From contig ONVG01000009.1 of NCBI GenBank assembly GCA_900321195.1, positions 1-16,488 of the forward strand: a stretch of 16,488 nucleotides of DNA, in the 5' to 3' direction. How positions within the stretch are numbered: position 1 is the stretch's first letter; each line of letters begins with the position of its first letter. The position numbers and the translations under genes are program-made. The notes under the pieces were generated by a model. It had not been told where the DNA came from and ran no database searches. It worked only from the letters and a program-made list of their open reading frames with translations. The DNA is from an uncultured Eubacteriales bacterium (lineage in GTDB: Bacteria > Bacillota > Clostridia > Oscillospirales > Acutalibacteraceae). Of the stretch, positions 1-7,108 are shown one piece after another.

Positions 1-110
1 TGAACGTAATCGACAGCGGAGGCACTCCGCCGCGCGTGAACGTAATCGACAGCGGAGGCACTCCGCCGCGCGTGAACGTAATCGGCACCGGCAGCTTGCC
101 GGCGGCGGTT
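1..110 (+). repeat. GC-rich tandem intergenic repeat, 36-bp unit (copy A)
   Basis: Two identical 36-bp units (1-36 and 37-72) are followed by a diverged third unit (73 to about 108). Each unit contains AATCGACA or AATCGGCA and then a small inverted repeat: GCGGAG-GCA-CTCCGC in units 1 and 2, CCGGCA-GCT-TGCCGG in unit 3. The same modules recur at 6550-6713 (opposite strand) and 12611-12822. The array may continue left of the window. No gene is seen in 1-207 other than the promoter near 146-174. Confidence 0.85.
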
Positions 111-145
111 CCGATAATAAAATTTAAAGTTAATATTGCTTGTTA

Positions 146-174
146 TTGATTTTTTCAAAAAAGCATGATATAAT
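146..174 (+). promoter_or_regulatory. Promoter of the DHHW lipoprotein gene
   Basis: A -35 hexamer TTGATT (146-151) and a -10 hexamer TATAAT (169-174) are separated by 17 bp, with TG one base before the -10 (extended -10). The spacing is ideal for a sigma-A promoter. It leads into the AAAGGAGG ribosome binding site at 190-197 and the ATG at 208. Confidence 0.8.
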
Positions 175-207
175 GTTCGGGATAAATCAAAAGGAGGTTT
201 CATAACA

Positions 208-1386
208 ATGAACAAAAACAAAATAAAACTTATCGCACTCACTCTCTTGATATCAACTACTCTCGGCATTTTTACAGCATGCTCAGGCGGAGATGACAGA
301 CCCCCGCTCAAATCATCAACTACTTCGGCAGCATCAGCAGAAAAAACAGACGACAAAAGCAAGAACTCCGATACTTCATCAGAAGAAACAACCGATACAA
401 GCAAGGAAGAAAGCAAAAAAGAGCCTGTATCAGACCCTACAGACGATAAAGAAAACGGTCCTATCCCATCCCTCCCTGAATCTGAAGGTGAAGCTAAGGA
501 TGTAGAGGGCATACTTGTATATAACAGAATGGCATTCGAGAAATTCTACGGCTATGACAGCATGGCTGAAGATTACGGCAAAACAATGTCAAAGCTCGCC
601 GATTATCTCGGCAGTGACATAAAGATATATAATGTACTCGTTCCGACACACTGCGGTATTTCTCTCCCCGACAGCATAATGACAGATGAAGGTCTGCCGA
701 ACCAGAACGACTATATCAACGCAATTATAAATTCATATTCAAAAAATGACTCCAACAAGATAATCGGCATCAACACATATGATACTCTCATGCACCACAG
801 GGATGAATACATCTACCTCAACACCGACCACCACTGGTCAGGTCTTGGCGCATATTACGCATACAAGGATTTCTGCAAAGCAGCAGGCATTGACTATATA
901 AAGCTTTCAGAGCTTGAAAAGGGCACGATAGAGGGCTATTACGGCAGCCTTACAAACTATATAGACGAGGCTCTTGTTGACCCCGATACAGTAGAATACT
1001 ACAAGACCGACAAGGATATAACAACAACTCTCTATGAAAATGACGGCACAGGCGGAACAAGCACGAACATCATACACAGCTATGAAAGCAGCAATTTTGC
1101 ATACGGCGTGTTCCTCGGCGGCGACAACGGACTTATGGTAAGCAAGAACAAGGACGGCAACGGAAAGAAAATAGCCGTTGTAAAGGAGTCCTACGGCAAC
1201 GCTTTCTGTCCTTATATCGCTTACACATACGGCGAGACACACATGATAGATTTCAGATATATAACATTTGATTTCAAGAAATATCTTGAGGATAACGACA
1301 TCCATGAGGTAATATTCATAAACAACAACATGGCTACGGCAACTCCCGCAAGATGTGAAGACCTTGAAAACCTCATAAAAGAATAA
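208..1386 (+). CDS. DHHW-family lipoprotein (SGNH/AlgX-like extracellular protein)
   Basis: This is a 392-residue predicted lipoprotein. A short basic N-terminus and hydrophobic stretch end in the lipobox FTAC, with Cys25 as the likely lipidated residue. Residues about 26-95 form a Ser/Thr/Glu/Lys/Asp-rich low-complexity linker that would hold the domain away from the membrane. The folded part (about 100-390) carries the TDHHW signature (Asp207, His208, His209, Trp210) and a later ESYGNAF motif, both typical of the DHHW family, which resembles the SGNH-hydrolase-like AlgX and DltD proteins. By family, a role in modifying or acetylating cell-surface polymer is plausible, but the substrate is unknown. 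The start is supported by AAAGGAGG 10 nt upstream. The gene is transcribed alone, with its own promoter and a strong terminator at 1405-1442. Confidence 0.85.
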   Translation: MNKNKIKLIALTLLISTTLGIFTACSGGDDRPPLKSSTTSAASAEKTDDKSKNSDTSSEETTDTSKEESKKEPVSDPTDDKENGPIPSLPESEGEAKDVEGILVYNRMAFEKFYGYDSMAEDYGKTMSKLADYLGSDIKIYNVLVPTHCGISLPDSIMTDEGLPNQNDYINAIINSYSKNDSNKIIGINTYDTLMHHRDEYIYLNTDHHWSGLGAYYAYKDFCKAAGIDYIKLSELEKGTIEGYYGSLTNYIDEALVDPDTVEYYKTDKDITTTLYENDGTGGTSTNIIHSYESSNFAYGVFLGGDNGLMVSKNKDGNGKKIAVVKESYGNAFCPYIAYTYGETHMIDFRYITFDFKKYLEDNDIHEVIFINNNMATATPARCEDLENLIKE

Positions 1387-1404
1387 TAAAAGAATAATAT
1401 AACA

Positions 1405-1442
1405 AGCGGCATCGGATAAAAGCTCCGGTGCCGCTGTTTTTT
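1405..1442 (+). terminator. Rho-independent terminator after the lipoprotein gene
   Basis: A 12-bp stem with one G-U pair (AGCGGCATCGGA against TCCGGTGCCGCT), a 7-nt loop and a GTTTTTT tract lie 18 nt after the stop codon. It sits between convergent genes. On the minus strand the hairpin is followed by a weaker T-rich stretch, so it may also end the HD-domain transcript. Confidence 0.88.
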
Positions 1443-1449
1443 CGGAATA

Positions 1450-2034
1450 TTATTTGTTTACCAAAGAAGTGTTCTTTTCCCTGAGATATGTCGATTCAAG
1501 GTCGGCAAGATGGAGCTTGACAGCAAGCGGATATTTTTCATAGGCAAGCGCTATTGAAAATCCGCCGCCCTTTGCAGCATCGTCAAATCCGCCCATGTGC
1601 CACCTTATAGCCACAGCCTCTGAGGTCTTGAGCCGCATGAAACGCTCTATCAGAAAAACAGACTTTTCTCCGTGACCGTAAGGGAAAGCGTCCTCTATAG
1701 CATAGAACGGCTTTTTCTCCCACTGACCTGTTTCATCGTTCTTGACATTTCTTGTCGATACCTTATAGAACTGCGCCTTGCATAAGTCGTGAAGCAGAGC
1801 GCATATCGCAAAGCTTTCGGGACTGTCCTTGTCAGGCTCAAAATGCTTTTCAACAAGAGTATGATACACGCTCAGACTGTGCATGACAAGTCCCTGCTCA
1901 CATGCACAATGGAATTTTGAGCTTGCCGGAGCCGTAAAAAAGTCTGTTTTCATCATCCATTCCAAAAGCTCCTTTGAACCGCTGCGCTTTATGTTCTCGT
2001 TATAGATGCTTATAAATTCTTCTTTATATCCCAT
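1450..2034 (-). CDS. HD-domain phosphohydrolase-like protein
   Basis: This 194-residue protein has the metal-binding pattern of the HD superfamily: His52 (VMHSL), the His82-Asp83 doublet in LLHDLCK, His121 (YGHGEK) and His146 (RWHMG). Such proteins usually hydrolyse phosphate esters, often nucleotides; the substrate here cannot be read from sequence. It resembles small HD proteins common in Clostridia chromosomes and their phages, although no phage gene lies nearby. It is the last gene of the leftward unit and starts 13 nt after the end of the DUF436 gene, so it is probably cotranscribed and may be translationally coupled. It has no signal peptide or membrane segment, so it should be cytosolic. 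The HD call is firm; the function is not. Confidence 0.85.
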   Translation of the reverse strand: MGYKEEFISIYNENIKRSGSKELLEWMMKTDFFTAPASSKFHCACEQGLVMHSLSVYHTLVEKHFEPDKDSPESFAICALLHDLCKAQFYKVSTRNVKNDETGQWEKKPFYAIEDAFPYGHGEKSVFLIERFMRLKTSEAVAIRWHMGGFDDAAKGGGFSIALAYEKYPLAVKLHLADLESTYLREKNTSLVNK

Positions 2035-2047
2035 ACAAAACCTCAGC

Positions 2048-2599
2048 TCACTTCATGCTGTCATCATATACCGCGCGTTCTCCGCCAATGAATTTCGCCC
2101 TTGTACGCGCGCTCGTCACATTGGCTTCGCCTATCCTCTTTACAGTCAGAGTCAGCGGTACGGCCACCTCTTTCAGATGCATGCCTATAAGCACTCCGCC
2201 TATATCTATTCCTGCATCGGCTTTTATATGCTCCACAGCTGCCGGATGTTCAAGCGTCCTGTAGGTTATAGTCGCAAACGAGCCGCCTGCCTTTGGCTGC
2301 GGAACAACATTGACTTCCTCTCTGTTCTGCTTTTCAGCTGCTGCCTTTTCCGTTATTATCGCCCTGTTCAGATGCTCACAGCACTGAGCGGCAAGATATA
2401 TTCCCCTGCTTTTAAGCTCCGGATAAATGCCGTCAAAAATCGCCTGCGCTATCTCCATGCTTGATGCAGAGCCGAAGCTTTTTCCCGATACGGTGCTTGA
2501 CGAACAGCCTGTCACGAAAATATCGCCCTCTTTGAGCTTTGCCTTTTCAATTATCTCAAGCACAGCCTGCCTTGCCTGCTCTGTAATTTCCTCATACAT
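2048..2599 (-). CDS. DUF436 / YwlG (TIGR01440) family protein
   Basis: This 183-residue protein matches the conserved DUF436 (YwlG) family of Firmicutes. The recognisable blocks are TGCSSSTVSGK near residue 30, AAQCCEHLNRA near 70 with its double Cys, and a central glycine-rich GGSFAT segment. The biochemical role of the family is not established; the conserved cysteines suggest metal, cofactor or redox chemistry, which is inference. The start is supported by an AAGGGGG ribosome binding site just upstream. It follows ispH-S1 by 66 nt, a gap that holds a hairpin at 2631-2655, and precedes the HD-domain gene by 13 nt. It is probably read from the cmk promoter, with the hairpin possibly lowering expression of this distal pair. 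Confidence 0.88.
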   Translation of the reverse strand: MYEEITEQARQAVLEIIEKAKLKEGDIFVTGCSSSTVSGKSFGSASSMEIAQAIFDGIYPELKSRGIYLAAQCCEHLNRAIITEKAAAEKQNREEVNVVPQPKAGGSFATITYRTLEHPAAVEHIKADAGIDIGGVLIGMHLKEVAVPLTLTVKRIGEANVTSARTRAKFIGGERAVYDDSMK

Positions 2600-2630
2600 T
2601 TCAAAAATCCCCCTTAAAGTTTTAGCAAAT

Positions 2631-2655
2631 AAGGCACCTCAAAAAGAGATGCCTT
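2631..2655 (-). terminator. Intra-operon hairpin, possible partial terminator or processing site
   Basis: On the minus strand AAGGCATCTC and GAGGTGCCTT can form a 10-bp stem with one mismatched or wobble pair around a five-T loop. It lies just after the ispH-S1 stop. The sequence that follows (ATTTGC) is not a proper U tract, so complete termination is unlikely; attenuation or RNA processing before the DUF436 gene fits better. Confidence 0.45.
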
Positions 2656-2665
2656 ACGGAGATCA

Positions 2666-4684
2666 TCATTCTTCTGTTGCTTCCTCTGCTGCTTCTTCTG
2701 CTGCTTCTTCTGCTGCTTCCTCAGCTGCTTCCTCTGTCTCTTCATCAGCAGCCTTGTCAGCCAAAAGCTCCTTCATTGAAAGGCTTATGCGCTTCTTGTC
2801 GAAATCTACGGCAGTTATCTTTACGTTGACCTTCTGACCAACTGAAAGAACATCCTGCGGCTTTTCAACTCTCTCGTTTGATATCTGTGAAACATGGATA
2901 AGACCGTCAATACCGGGGAGTATTCTTGCGAATGCGCCGAATGGTGTAAGATTAACTATCTCTACCTCGCACTCTGTTCCTACAGGATACTGATTTTTGA
3001 GTATCTCCCAGGGATTGTCCTCAGCCTTTCTGTAGCCGAGTGATATCTTTCCCTTTTCCTGATCGAGAGCCTTTATGTAAACCTCTACTGTATCGCCTAC
3101 ATTAACGACCTCTGACGGATGCTTTATTCTGTTCCATGAAAGCTCAGAGATATGTACCATACCGTCGATACCGCCGATATCTACAAATGCGCCGTAAGAT
3201 GTGAGTGACTTTACAACGCCTGTGTACTTCTTGCCTACCTCAGCCTCTGCCCAGAAAGCTTCTGTCTTCTGCTTGCGCTCGTCGTTGAGTACGGAGCGGA
3301 TAGAGCCTACTGCACGCTTTCTCTGTCTTGTTGTTTCGATGATGCGGAAGCTTACTTCCTTCTTGAGAAGCTCGTCAAGGTTGTCGCCTCTTGACACTGT
3401 TGCGAGTGATGCAGGGATAAATACTCTGACACCGTTTGTAAGAGCGATAACGCCGCCCTTTACTACCTCTGTTACGACACCTGTAACTACGGTTTTCTCT
3501 TCCTCAGCCTTAACGATGTCGTCCCAGCCCTTCTGAGCGTCATAGAGTCTCTTGGAGAGAAGTATAGTACCCTCCTGGTCGTTTGTTTTCATAATGATAA
3601 GATCAAGCTCATCACCGACCTTAACAAGATCCTCTGACTTTGCATTCGGGTCACCGGAAAGTTCTGCAAGCGGTATTATGCCCGTCTGTTTTCTGCCGAC
3701 ATCCACACGTACCTCTGTAGGAGTTACGCCAACAACAACACCGTGTACTCTGCCATCTGTATTATAATTTTTGAATGACTCCTCAAGAAGCTCTTCAAAT
3801 TTCGGCTCTGCTTCACTTTCTTCAATATTTTTGATTTCTTCTGTCATGGTAACAAGTACCTCCTTTATAATGCTTTCCGGAGTAGACGCTCCGGCCGTTA
3901 TACCTATCCGATCTGCATGCTTCAAGGCTGAGAACGGCAGTTCCTCAGCCGATTCGATAAGAAAAGTCTCACTGCACCTGCTTTGGCAGATATGATACAG
4001 TTTATTTGTATTTGAACTGTGTTTTCCGCCCACAACAAGCATCAGGTCGGACTCGGCGGCAAGATTTTCCGCCTCCGACTGTCGATCAGATGTGGCACTA
4101 CATATTGTATCAAATATTTTAGCATTTGTACATAGTTTTTGCAATATTTTTAAAATTTTTTTCCATTCATTTTTATTGAATGTTGTCTGCACTACTGCAC
4201 ACACGGGTGAATTTTTCAGTAAAGGAAATTTACCTATAAGCTGTTCAAGCTCATCGCCGTTCATGAACGTATGGACTTCCGACGCGCAATGTCCGATTAT
4301 TCCCTGTACTTCGGGATGGTCTTTATCTCCTGCGATAAGGATTATATCGCCCTTTTCGGAATTCTCCGCGACTATCCTGTGTATTTTGAGTACGAACGGA
4401 CATGTAGCGTCCTCGTATGATATGCCGAGAGAGCTTATCCTGTCATATACGTCATGCGAAACGCCGTGTGAGCGTATAACAAGTATCTCGTCTGCGGACA
4501 CATCACCAGGGCTTTCAACTATCCTGACACCTTTTTCCTGAAGCTCCCTTACCTTTTGCGGATTATGGATTATTGCTCCCAGCGTGCAGACATTTTTTCC
4601 GCTGTCGGCTAATTTTTCAACTATATCCACCGCGCGTTTTACCCCGAAGCAAAAGCCTGCCGATTTAGCAACGGTTATCTTCAT
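2666..4684 (-). CDS. ispH: Bifunctional HMB-PP reductase (IspH) / ribosomal protein S1-like fusion
   Basis: The 672-residue protein joins two usually separate proteins. Residues 1 to about 283 are IspH, the [4Fe-4S] enzyme that ends the MEP pathway by reducing HMB-PP to IPP and DMAPP. The three cluster cysteines are visible (Cys12, Cys95, Cys195), with substrate-site motifs KDHPEVQG (His123, Glu125), QTTFN (Thr167) and the C-terminal STPES. After an acidic linker, residues about 307-645 hold four S1 RNA-binding repeats (for example SYGAFVDIGGIDGMVHISEL), as in ribosomal protein S1. The last about 25 residues are a Glu/Ala tail. This fusion is known from Clostridia and cyanobacteria-like S1 arrangements are not needed to explain it. 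The start overlaps the upstream plsC-like gene by 20 nt, which suggests coupled translation. No frameshift is seen across the junction. Confidence 0.95.
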   Translation of the reverse strand: MKITVAKSAGFCFGVKRAVDIVEKLADSGKNVCTLGAIIHNPQKVRELQEKGVRIVESPGDVSADEILVIRSHGVSHDVYDRISSLGISYEDATCPFVLKIHRIVAENSEKGDIILIAGDKDHPEVQGIIGHCASEVHTFMNGDELEQLIGKFPLLKNSPVCAVVQTTFNKNEWKKILKILQKLCTNAKIFDTICSATSDRQSEAENLAAESDLMLVVGGKHSSNTNKLYHICQSRCSETFLIESAEELPFSALKHADRIGITAGASTPESIIKEVLVTMTEEIKNIEESEAEPKFEELLEESFKNYNTDGRVHGVVVGVTPTEVRVDVGRKQTGIIPLAELSGDPNAKSEDLVKVGDELDLIIMKTNDQEGTILLSKRLYDAQKGWDDIVKAEEEKTVVTGVVTEVVKGGVIALTNGVRVFIPASLATVSRGDNLDELLKKEVSFRIIETTRQRKRAVGSIRSVLNDERKQKTEAFWAEAEVGKKYTGVVKSLTSYGAFVDIGGIDGMVHISELSWNRIKHPSEVVNVGDTVEVYIKALDQEKGKISLGYRKAEDNPWEILKNQYPVGTECEVEIVNLTPFGAFARILPGIDGLIHVSQISNERVEKPQDVLSVGQKVNVKITAVDFDKKRISLSMKELLADKAADEETEEAAEEAAEEAAEEAAEEATEE
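2669..2743 (-). repeat. 12-nt coding tandem repeat (Glu-Glu-Ala-Ala tail of the S1 part)
   Basis: The last codons of the ispH-S1 gene are built from a 12-nt period on the minus strand that encodes Glu-Glu-Ala-Ala, about five slightly varied copies. The repeats differ mainly at third positions. The unit is a multiple of three, so copy-number change would lengthen or shorten the acidic tail without breaking the frame. Confidence 0.85.
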
Positions 4685-5240
4685 TTCTTCCCTCCAATCC
4701 TTTAAGCATCACCGCTTTGAGCTTTAAAGCCGCCTTTCTTGCAGACTTCAATGAACTGTCATCCGCATAAACAGGCTCGCACACTCTCACGGTCATTTTT
4801 GAAAACAGCCTTATCCTGCCCTCGTGATATATCGAAAGCGGTATAACGGGGACATCAAAGCGTGAAGCAAGGAGCAAAGCGCCTGCCTTCGGCTCAAAGC
4901 TGTTTATATCCCTTACTATTTTCCCTTGCGGAAATATGCCTATTATTTTACCGTTTTTAAGAAGCTGTCCGGCTCTGTCGGCACAGGCTTTATCTGCGCT
5001 GTTACGCTTTACGGGAAAAACTCCGCACAGCGTCATAAAGCATGAAACGAATTTTCCGCATCCGGTAAAAAATTCAGACTTTGCCATAAAACAGACTCTG
5101 CGTCTGATACAGAAGCCTATCACAACAGGGTCAAAAAAGCTCGTATGATTGGCGCACAGGATATATGCGCCTTTCGGGAGCTTTTCCCTGCCGATGAATT
5201 TTATCCTGAAAAACGGACGTACAAAAACAAATGCGAGCAT
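4665..5240 (-). CDS. PlsC-like 1-acyl-glycerol-3-phosphate acyltransferase, atypical
   Basis: This 191-residue protein is the second of two adjacent PlsC-family acyltransferases. It has the catalytic HX4D motif (His32 to Asp37, NHTSFFD) and a PVKR block near residue 76. The block that normally reads FPEGTR is FPQGKI here (103-108), replacing the usual Glu and Arg of the phosphate-binding site. It should be a membrane-associated enzyme adding an acyl chain to lysophosphatidic acid or a related acceptor; the altered motif makes the substrate uncertain. The ATG at 5240 has no well-spaced ribosome binding site, and the reading frame stays open for nine more codons upstream with PLSC-like hydrophobic residues. 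Translation may therefore depend on coupling to the upstream acyltransferase, 17 nt away. Its end overlaps ispH by 20 nt. Confidence 0.85.
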   Translation of the reverse strand: MLAFVFVRPFFRIKFIGREKLPKGAYILCANHTSFFDPVVIGFCIRRRVCFMAKSEFFTGCGKFVSCFMTLCGVFPVKRNSADKACADRAGQLLKNGKIIGIFPQGKIVRDINSFEPKAGALLLASRFDVPVIPLSIYHEGRIRLFSKMTVRVCEPVYADDSSLKSARKAALKLKAVMLKGLEGRNEDNRC

Positions 5241-5257
5241 CCTTACAATGTGATAGA

Positions 5258-5872
5258 TTATTTCAAATCATTCTCTCTGAGTTTTTTTATCTCATCCATT
5301 ATCATACGGCTTGCTCTGCGGTATTCTTCACCGCCGCCGTTTTTAAGTCCAAGCTCCTCAACGGACATAGGCTTTCCCCATGATATAGTCACCTTCTGGA
5401 AAACCTTGACCTTCTTGTTTTTCGGTGTTATGCATACGGGTATAACAGGCACGTTCATCTGCTGTGCTATTATAGCCGCGCCTGATTTCGGTCTTAAAAA
5501 TTCTCCTGTCTTTGAGCGTGTACCCTCGATGAATATACCTAAAAGTCTGCCGTCATTTACTACCTGTTCAGCCTCGTTTATAGCCTTTCCATCGCCTGCG
5601 CCCCTCTCTACAGGAAATGCGCCCAACTTTCTTATCAGCCATGAAAAGAACCTGTTCTTGAAAAGCTCTGCCTTTGCCATATAATATATCTGGCGTTTCT
5701 GAGTCAGCGCAAGAAAAACGGGGTCATAATTTGAAAGGTGGTTCGAGCAGACTATATACGGCCCTTTCTTGGGAAGATTTTTCTTGCCGTTCACCTTATA
5801 GAAAAACAAAAGCTTGAATATCGGTATAACGAGTATTCTGCCGACAACATAAATAGGATTTCTTCTTTTCAT
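5258..5872 (-). CDS. plsC: 1-acyl-sn-glycerol-3-phosphate acyltransferase (PlsC)
   Basis: This 204-residue protein is a standard PlsC acyltransferase that makes phosphatidic acid from lysophosphatidic acid in membrane phospholipid synthesis. The catalytic HX4D motif is His45 to Asp50 (NHLSNYD), and the acceptor-binding motif IEGTRS is intact at 115-120, followed by the PKSGAA block. A hydrophobic N-terminal stretch (about 8-25) would attach it to the membrane. Its ATG overlaps the end of cmk by 4 nt (ATGA type), so the two are almost certainly co-translated. The next gene, a second and more diverged PlsC, follows after 17 nt, which suggests duplication and specialisation within the operon. 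Confidence 0.92.
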   Translation of the reverse strand: MKRRNPIYVVGRILVIPIFKLLFFYKVNGKKNLPKKGPYIVCSNHLSNYDPVFLALTQKRQIYYMAKAELFKNRFFSWLIRKLGAFPVERGAGDGKAINEAEQVVNDGRLLGIFIEGTRSKTGEFLRPKSGAAIIAQQMNVPVIPVCITPKNKKVKVFQKVTISWGKPMSVEELGLKNGGGEEYRRASRMIMDEIKKLRENDLK

Positions 5873-6534
5873 ATAGTATTCTCCTTTATTATGCCGATTA
5901 TTCTATCAACAGATTCTTCAAGTGTAAGCTCAGAGGTATCAAGAGTTATTGCATCATCCGCTGCTTTTAGCGGAGCTGTCTTTCTATTGGAGTCGTTGTA
6001 GTCACGCTGTACTATATCAAACAATATCTTGTCAAAGTCGGCTTGTTCGCCCTTTTCCTGAAGCTGGAGTACACGCCGCCTTGCTCTTTTTTCCGGAGAA
6101 GCTGTAAGAAATATTTTGACCTGAGCGCTCGGAAGCACGACAGTACCTATATCACGTCCGTCCATGATAACATTGTCACGCTTTGCAAAGCTCCTTTGAA
6201 GCTCAAGCAAAAAGGCTCTTACATCGGGTATTGCCGATACTCTTGATGCTGCCATAGAAACATTCTCCTTGCGTATCTCATCGGACACATCGGCATCATT
6301 GAGAAGTATATGCTGCTCGCCGTTAAAAAACACAAGTCTTATATCTATTTCCGGCAGCAGTGCCTTTACAGCATCCTCGTCACCGATACTTACCTCGTTT
6401 TTTATACATGCAAGCGCTACGGCACGATAAAGCGCGCCCGTATCTATGTAGATATATCCAAGCTCCGCCGCAGCTGCTTTAGCAAGAGTGCTTTTTCCTG
6501 CTCCGGCAGGTCCGTCTATTGCAACTGATATCAT
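5869..6534 (-). CDS. cmk: Cytidylate kinase (CMP/dCMP kinase)
   Basis: This 221-residue enzyme phosphorylates CMP and dCMP to the diphosphates with ATP, feeding RNA, DNA and CDP-lipid synthesis. The Walker A loop GPAGAGKST starts at residue 8; the NMP-binding segment DTGALYRAVA and the DGRDIGTVVLP motif with the following lid region (SPEKRARRR) are all present. The frame is open for 21 more codons upstream to 6597, but those codons lie in the GC-rich repeat, and a GGAGG site sits 8-9 nt before the ATG at 6534, so that start is chosen. It is the first gene of the leftward unit, overlapping plsC by 4 nt. The repeat hairpin lies directly upstream of its ribosome binding site. Confidence 0.95.
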   Translation of the reverse strand: MISVAIDGPAGAGKSTLAKAAAAELGYIYIDTGALYRAVALACIKNEVSIGDEDAVKALLPEIDIRLVFFNGEQHILLNDADVSDEIRKENVSMAASRVSAIPDVRAFLLELQRSFAKRDNVIMDGRDIGTVVLPSAQVKIFLTASPEKRARRRVLQLQEKGEQADFDKILFDIVQRDYNDSNRKTAPLKAADDAITLDTSELTLEESVDRIIGIIKENTI

Positions 6535-6549
6535 AAAATATTCCTCCCT

Positions 6550-6713
6550 CCGGCAAGCTGCCGGTCTCAATTCGCGCCGGAATGCCTCCGCTGTCAATTC
6601 GCATTGTCGCTCACTCCGTTACGCTCTGATACGTTATTCGGAAGTTTATCCACGCGGCGCCAAGTACATGCGGTACACTCTGATTGCAAACCAACCATTT
6701 TATCCACGCGGTT
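6550..6713 (-). repeat. GC-rich intergenic repeat in the cmk leader (copy B)
   Basis: Read on the minus strand, this block has two modules beginning CCGCGTGGATAAA (one near 6713, one near 6657), each leading to an ATCAGAG element (TGCAATCAGAG at 6678-6688; TAACGTATCAGAG at 6624-6636). They are followed by CGGAGTGAGCGACAA and two hairpin units, the last being CCGGCA-GCT-TGCCGG at 6550-6564. The same elements in the same order occur at 12611-12822 on the plus strand. The block would be transcribed as most of the cmk 5' leader. Confidence 0.85.
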
Positions 6714-6720
6714 CGTTGTT

Positions 6721-6749
6721 ATTATAACACATCCCCCGTAAAATTACAA
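6721..6749 (-). promoter_or_regulatory. Promoter of the cmk-plsC-ispH unit
   Basis: On the minus strand a -35 TTGTAA (6744-6749) and a -10 TATAAT (6721-6726) are spaced by 17 bp, with TG one base before the -10. Transcription would begin near 6714, at the edge of repeat copy B, giving a leader of roughly 180 nt. Confidence 0.72.
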
Positions 6750-6788
6750 CGATTTATTCTTACATGTTATTTTAATGTTATTTTATAA

Positions 6789-6816
6789 GTGACAAACAGC
6801 CTGATATATTCATAAT
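6789..6816 (+). promoter_or_regulatory. Putative feoAB promoter
   Basis: A -35-like GTGACA (6789-6794) and a -10-like CATAAT (6811-6816) are spaced by 16 bp, upstream of the feoA ribosome binding site (AGGAGA at 6839-6844). The surrounding DNA is AT-rich with a GATAAT element, but no full Fur or DtxR box can be read. This is an inference from spacing only. Confidence 0.4.
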
Positions 6817-6850
6817 CTGATAATATAAAACAAATAACAGGAGATGTACC

Positions 6851-7108
6851 ATGAATATATCAAGGTTAGTGCCGCTCGACACTCTCACAACAGGCGAAAG
6901 CGGTATAGTATGTACTCTGCCCGAAGAACCGTACCTGCGTGTCAGGCTTTCTTCACTCGGACTTATCCCCGGAACAAGGATAACTATGGTAAACACAAGT
7001 CCGCTCGGCGACCCGAAAGCGTACTTTTTCAGAGGCGCATTTATAGCTCTCAGACACAAGGATGCAGAAAATATCCTTATAAAGTCGGAAAAGGCGGATG
7101 ACATATGA
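6851..7108 (+). CDS. feoA: Ferrous iron transport protein A
   Basis: This 85-residue protein is a typical FeoA, a small SH3-like cytosolic protein that works with FeoB in iron(II) uptake. Visible family features are the opening LVPLDTLTTGESG, the central RLSSLGLIPGTRI motif (about 31-43) and a closing segment with FFRGAFIALRHKDAENI, in which the usual residues are an ALR turn. The start is supported by AGGAGA 6 nt upstream. The gene overlaps feoB by 4 nt, so translation is coupled. There is no separate feoC in the window. The call is firm on motif, size and neighbour. Confidence 0.93.
   Translation: MNISRLVPLDTLTTGESGIVCTLPEEPYLRVRLSSLGLIPGTRITMVNTSPLGDPKAYFFRGAFIALRHKDAENILIKSEKADDI

Noticed and set aside
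1..108. 36-bp direct repeats resembling a CRISPR array
   Set aside because: The units are directly abutting with no unique spacers and no cas gene is present; the unit recurs as part of a dispersed intergenic family.
2006..2837. Plus-strand open frames across the DUF436 gene and the S1 tail, one rich in Ser/Ala
   Set aside because: They lie antisense to well-recognised genes; the Ser/Ala run is the complement of the Glu/Ala coding repeat.
6789..6850. Fur box before feoA
   Set aside because: Only a GATAAT half-like element in AT-rich DNA is visible; no 19-bp inverted repeat could be aligned.
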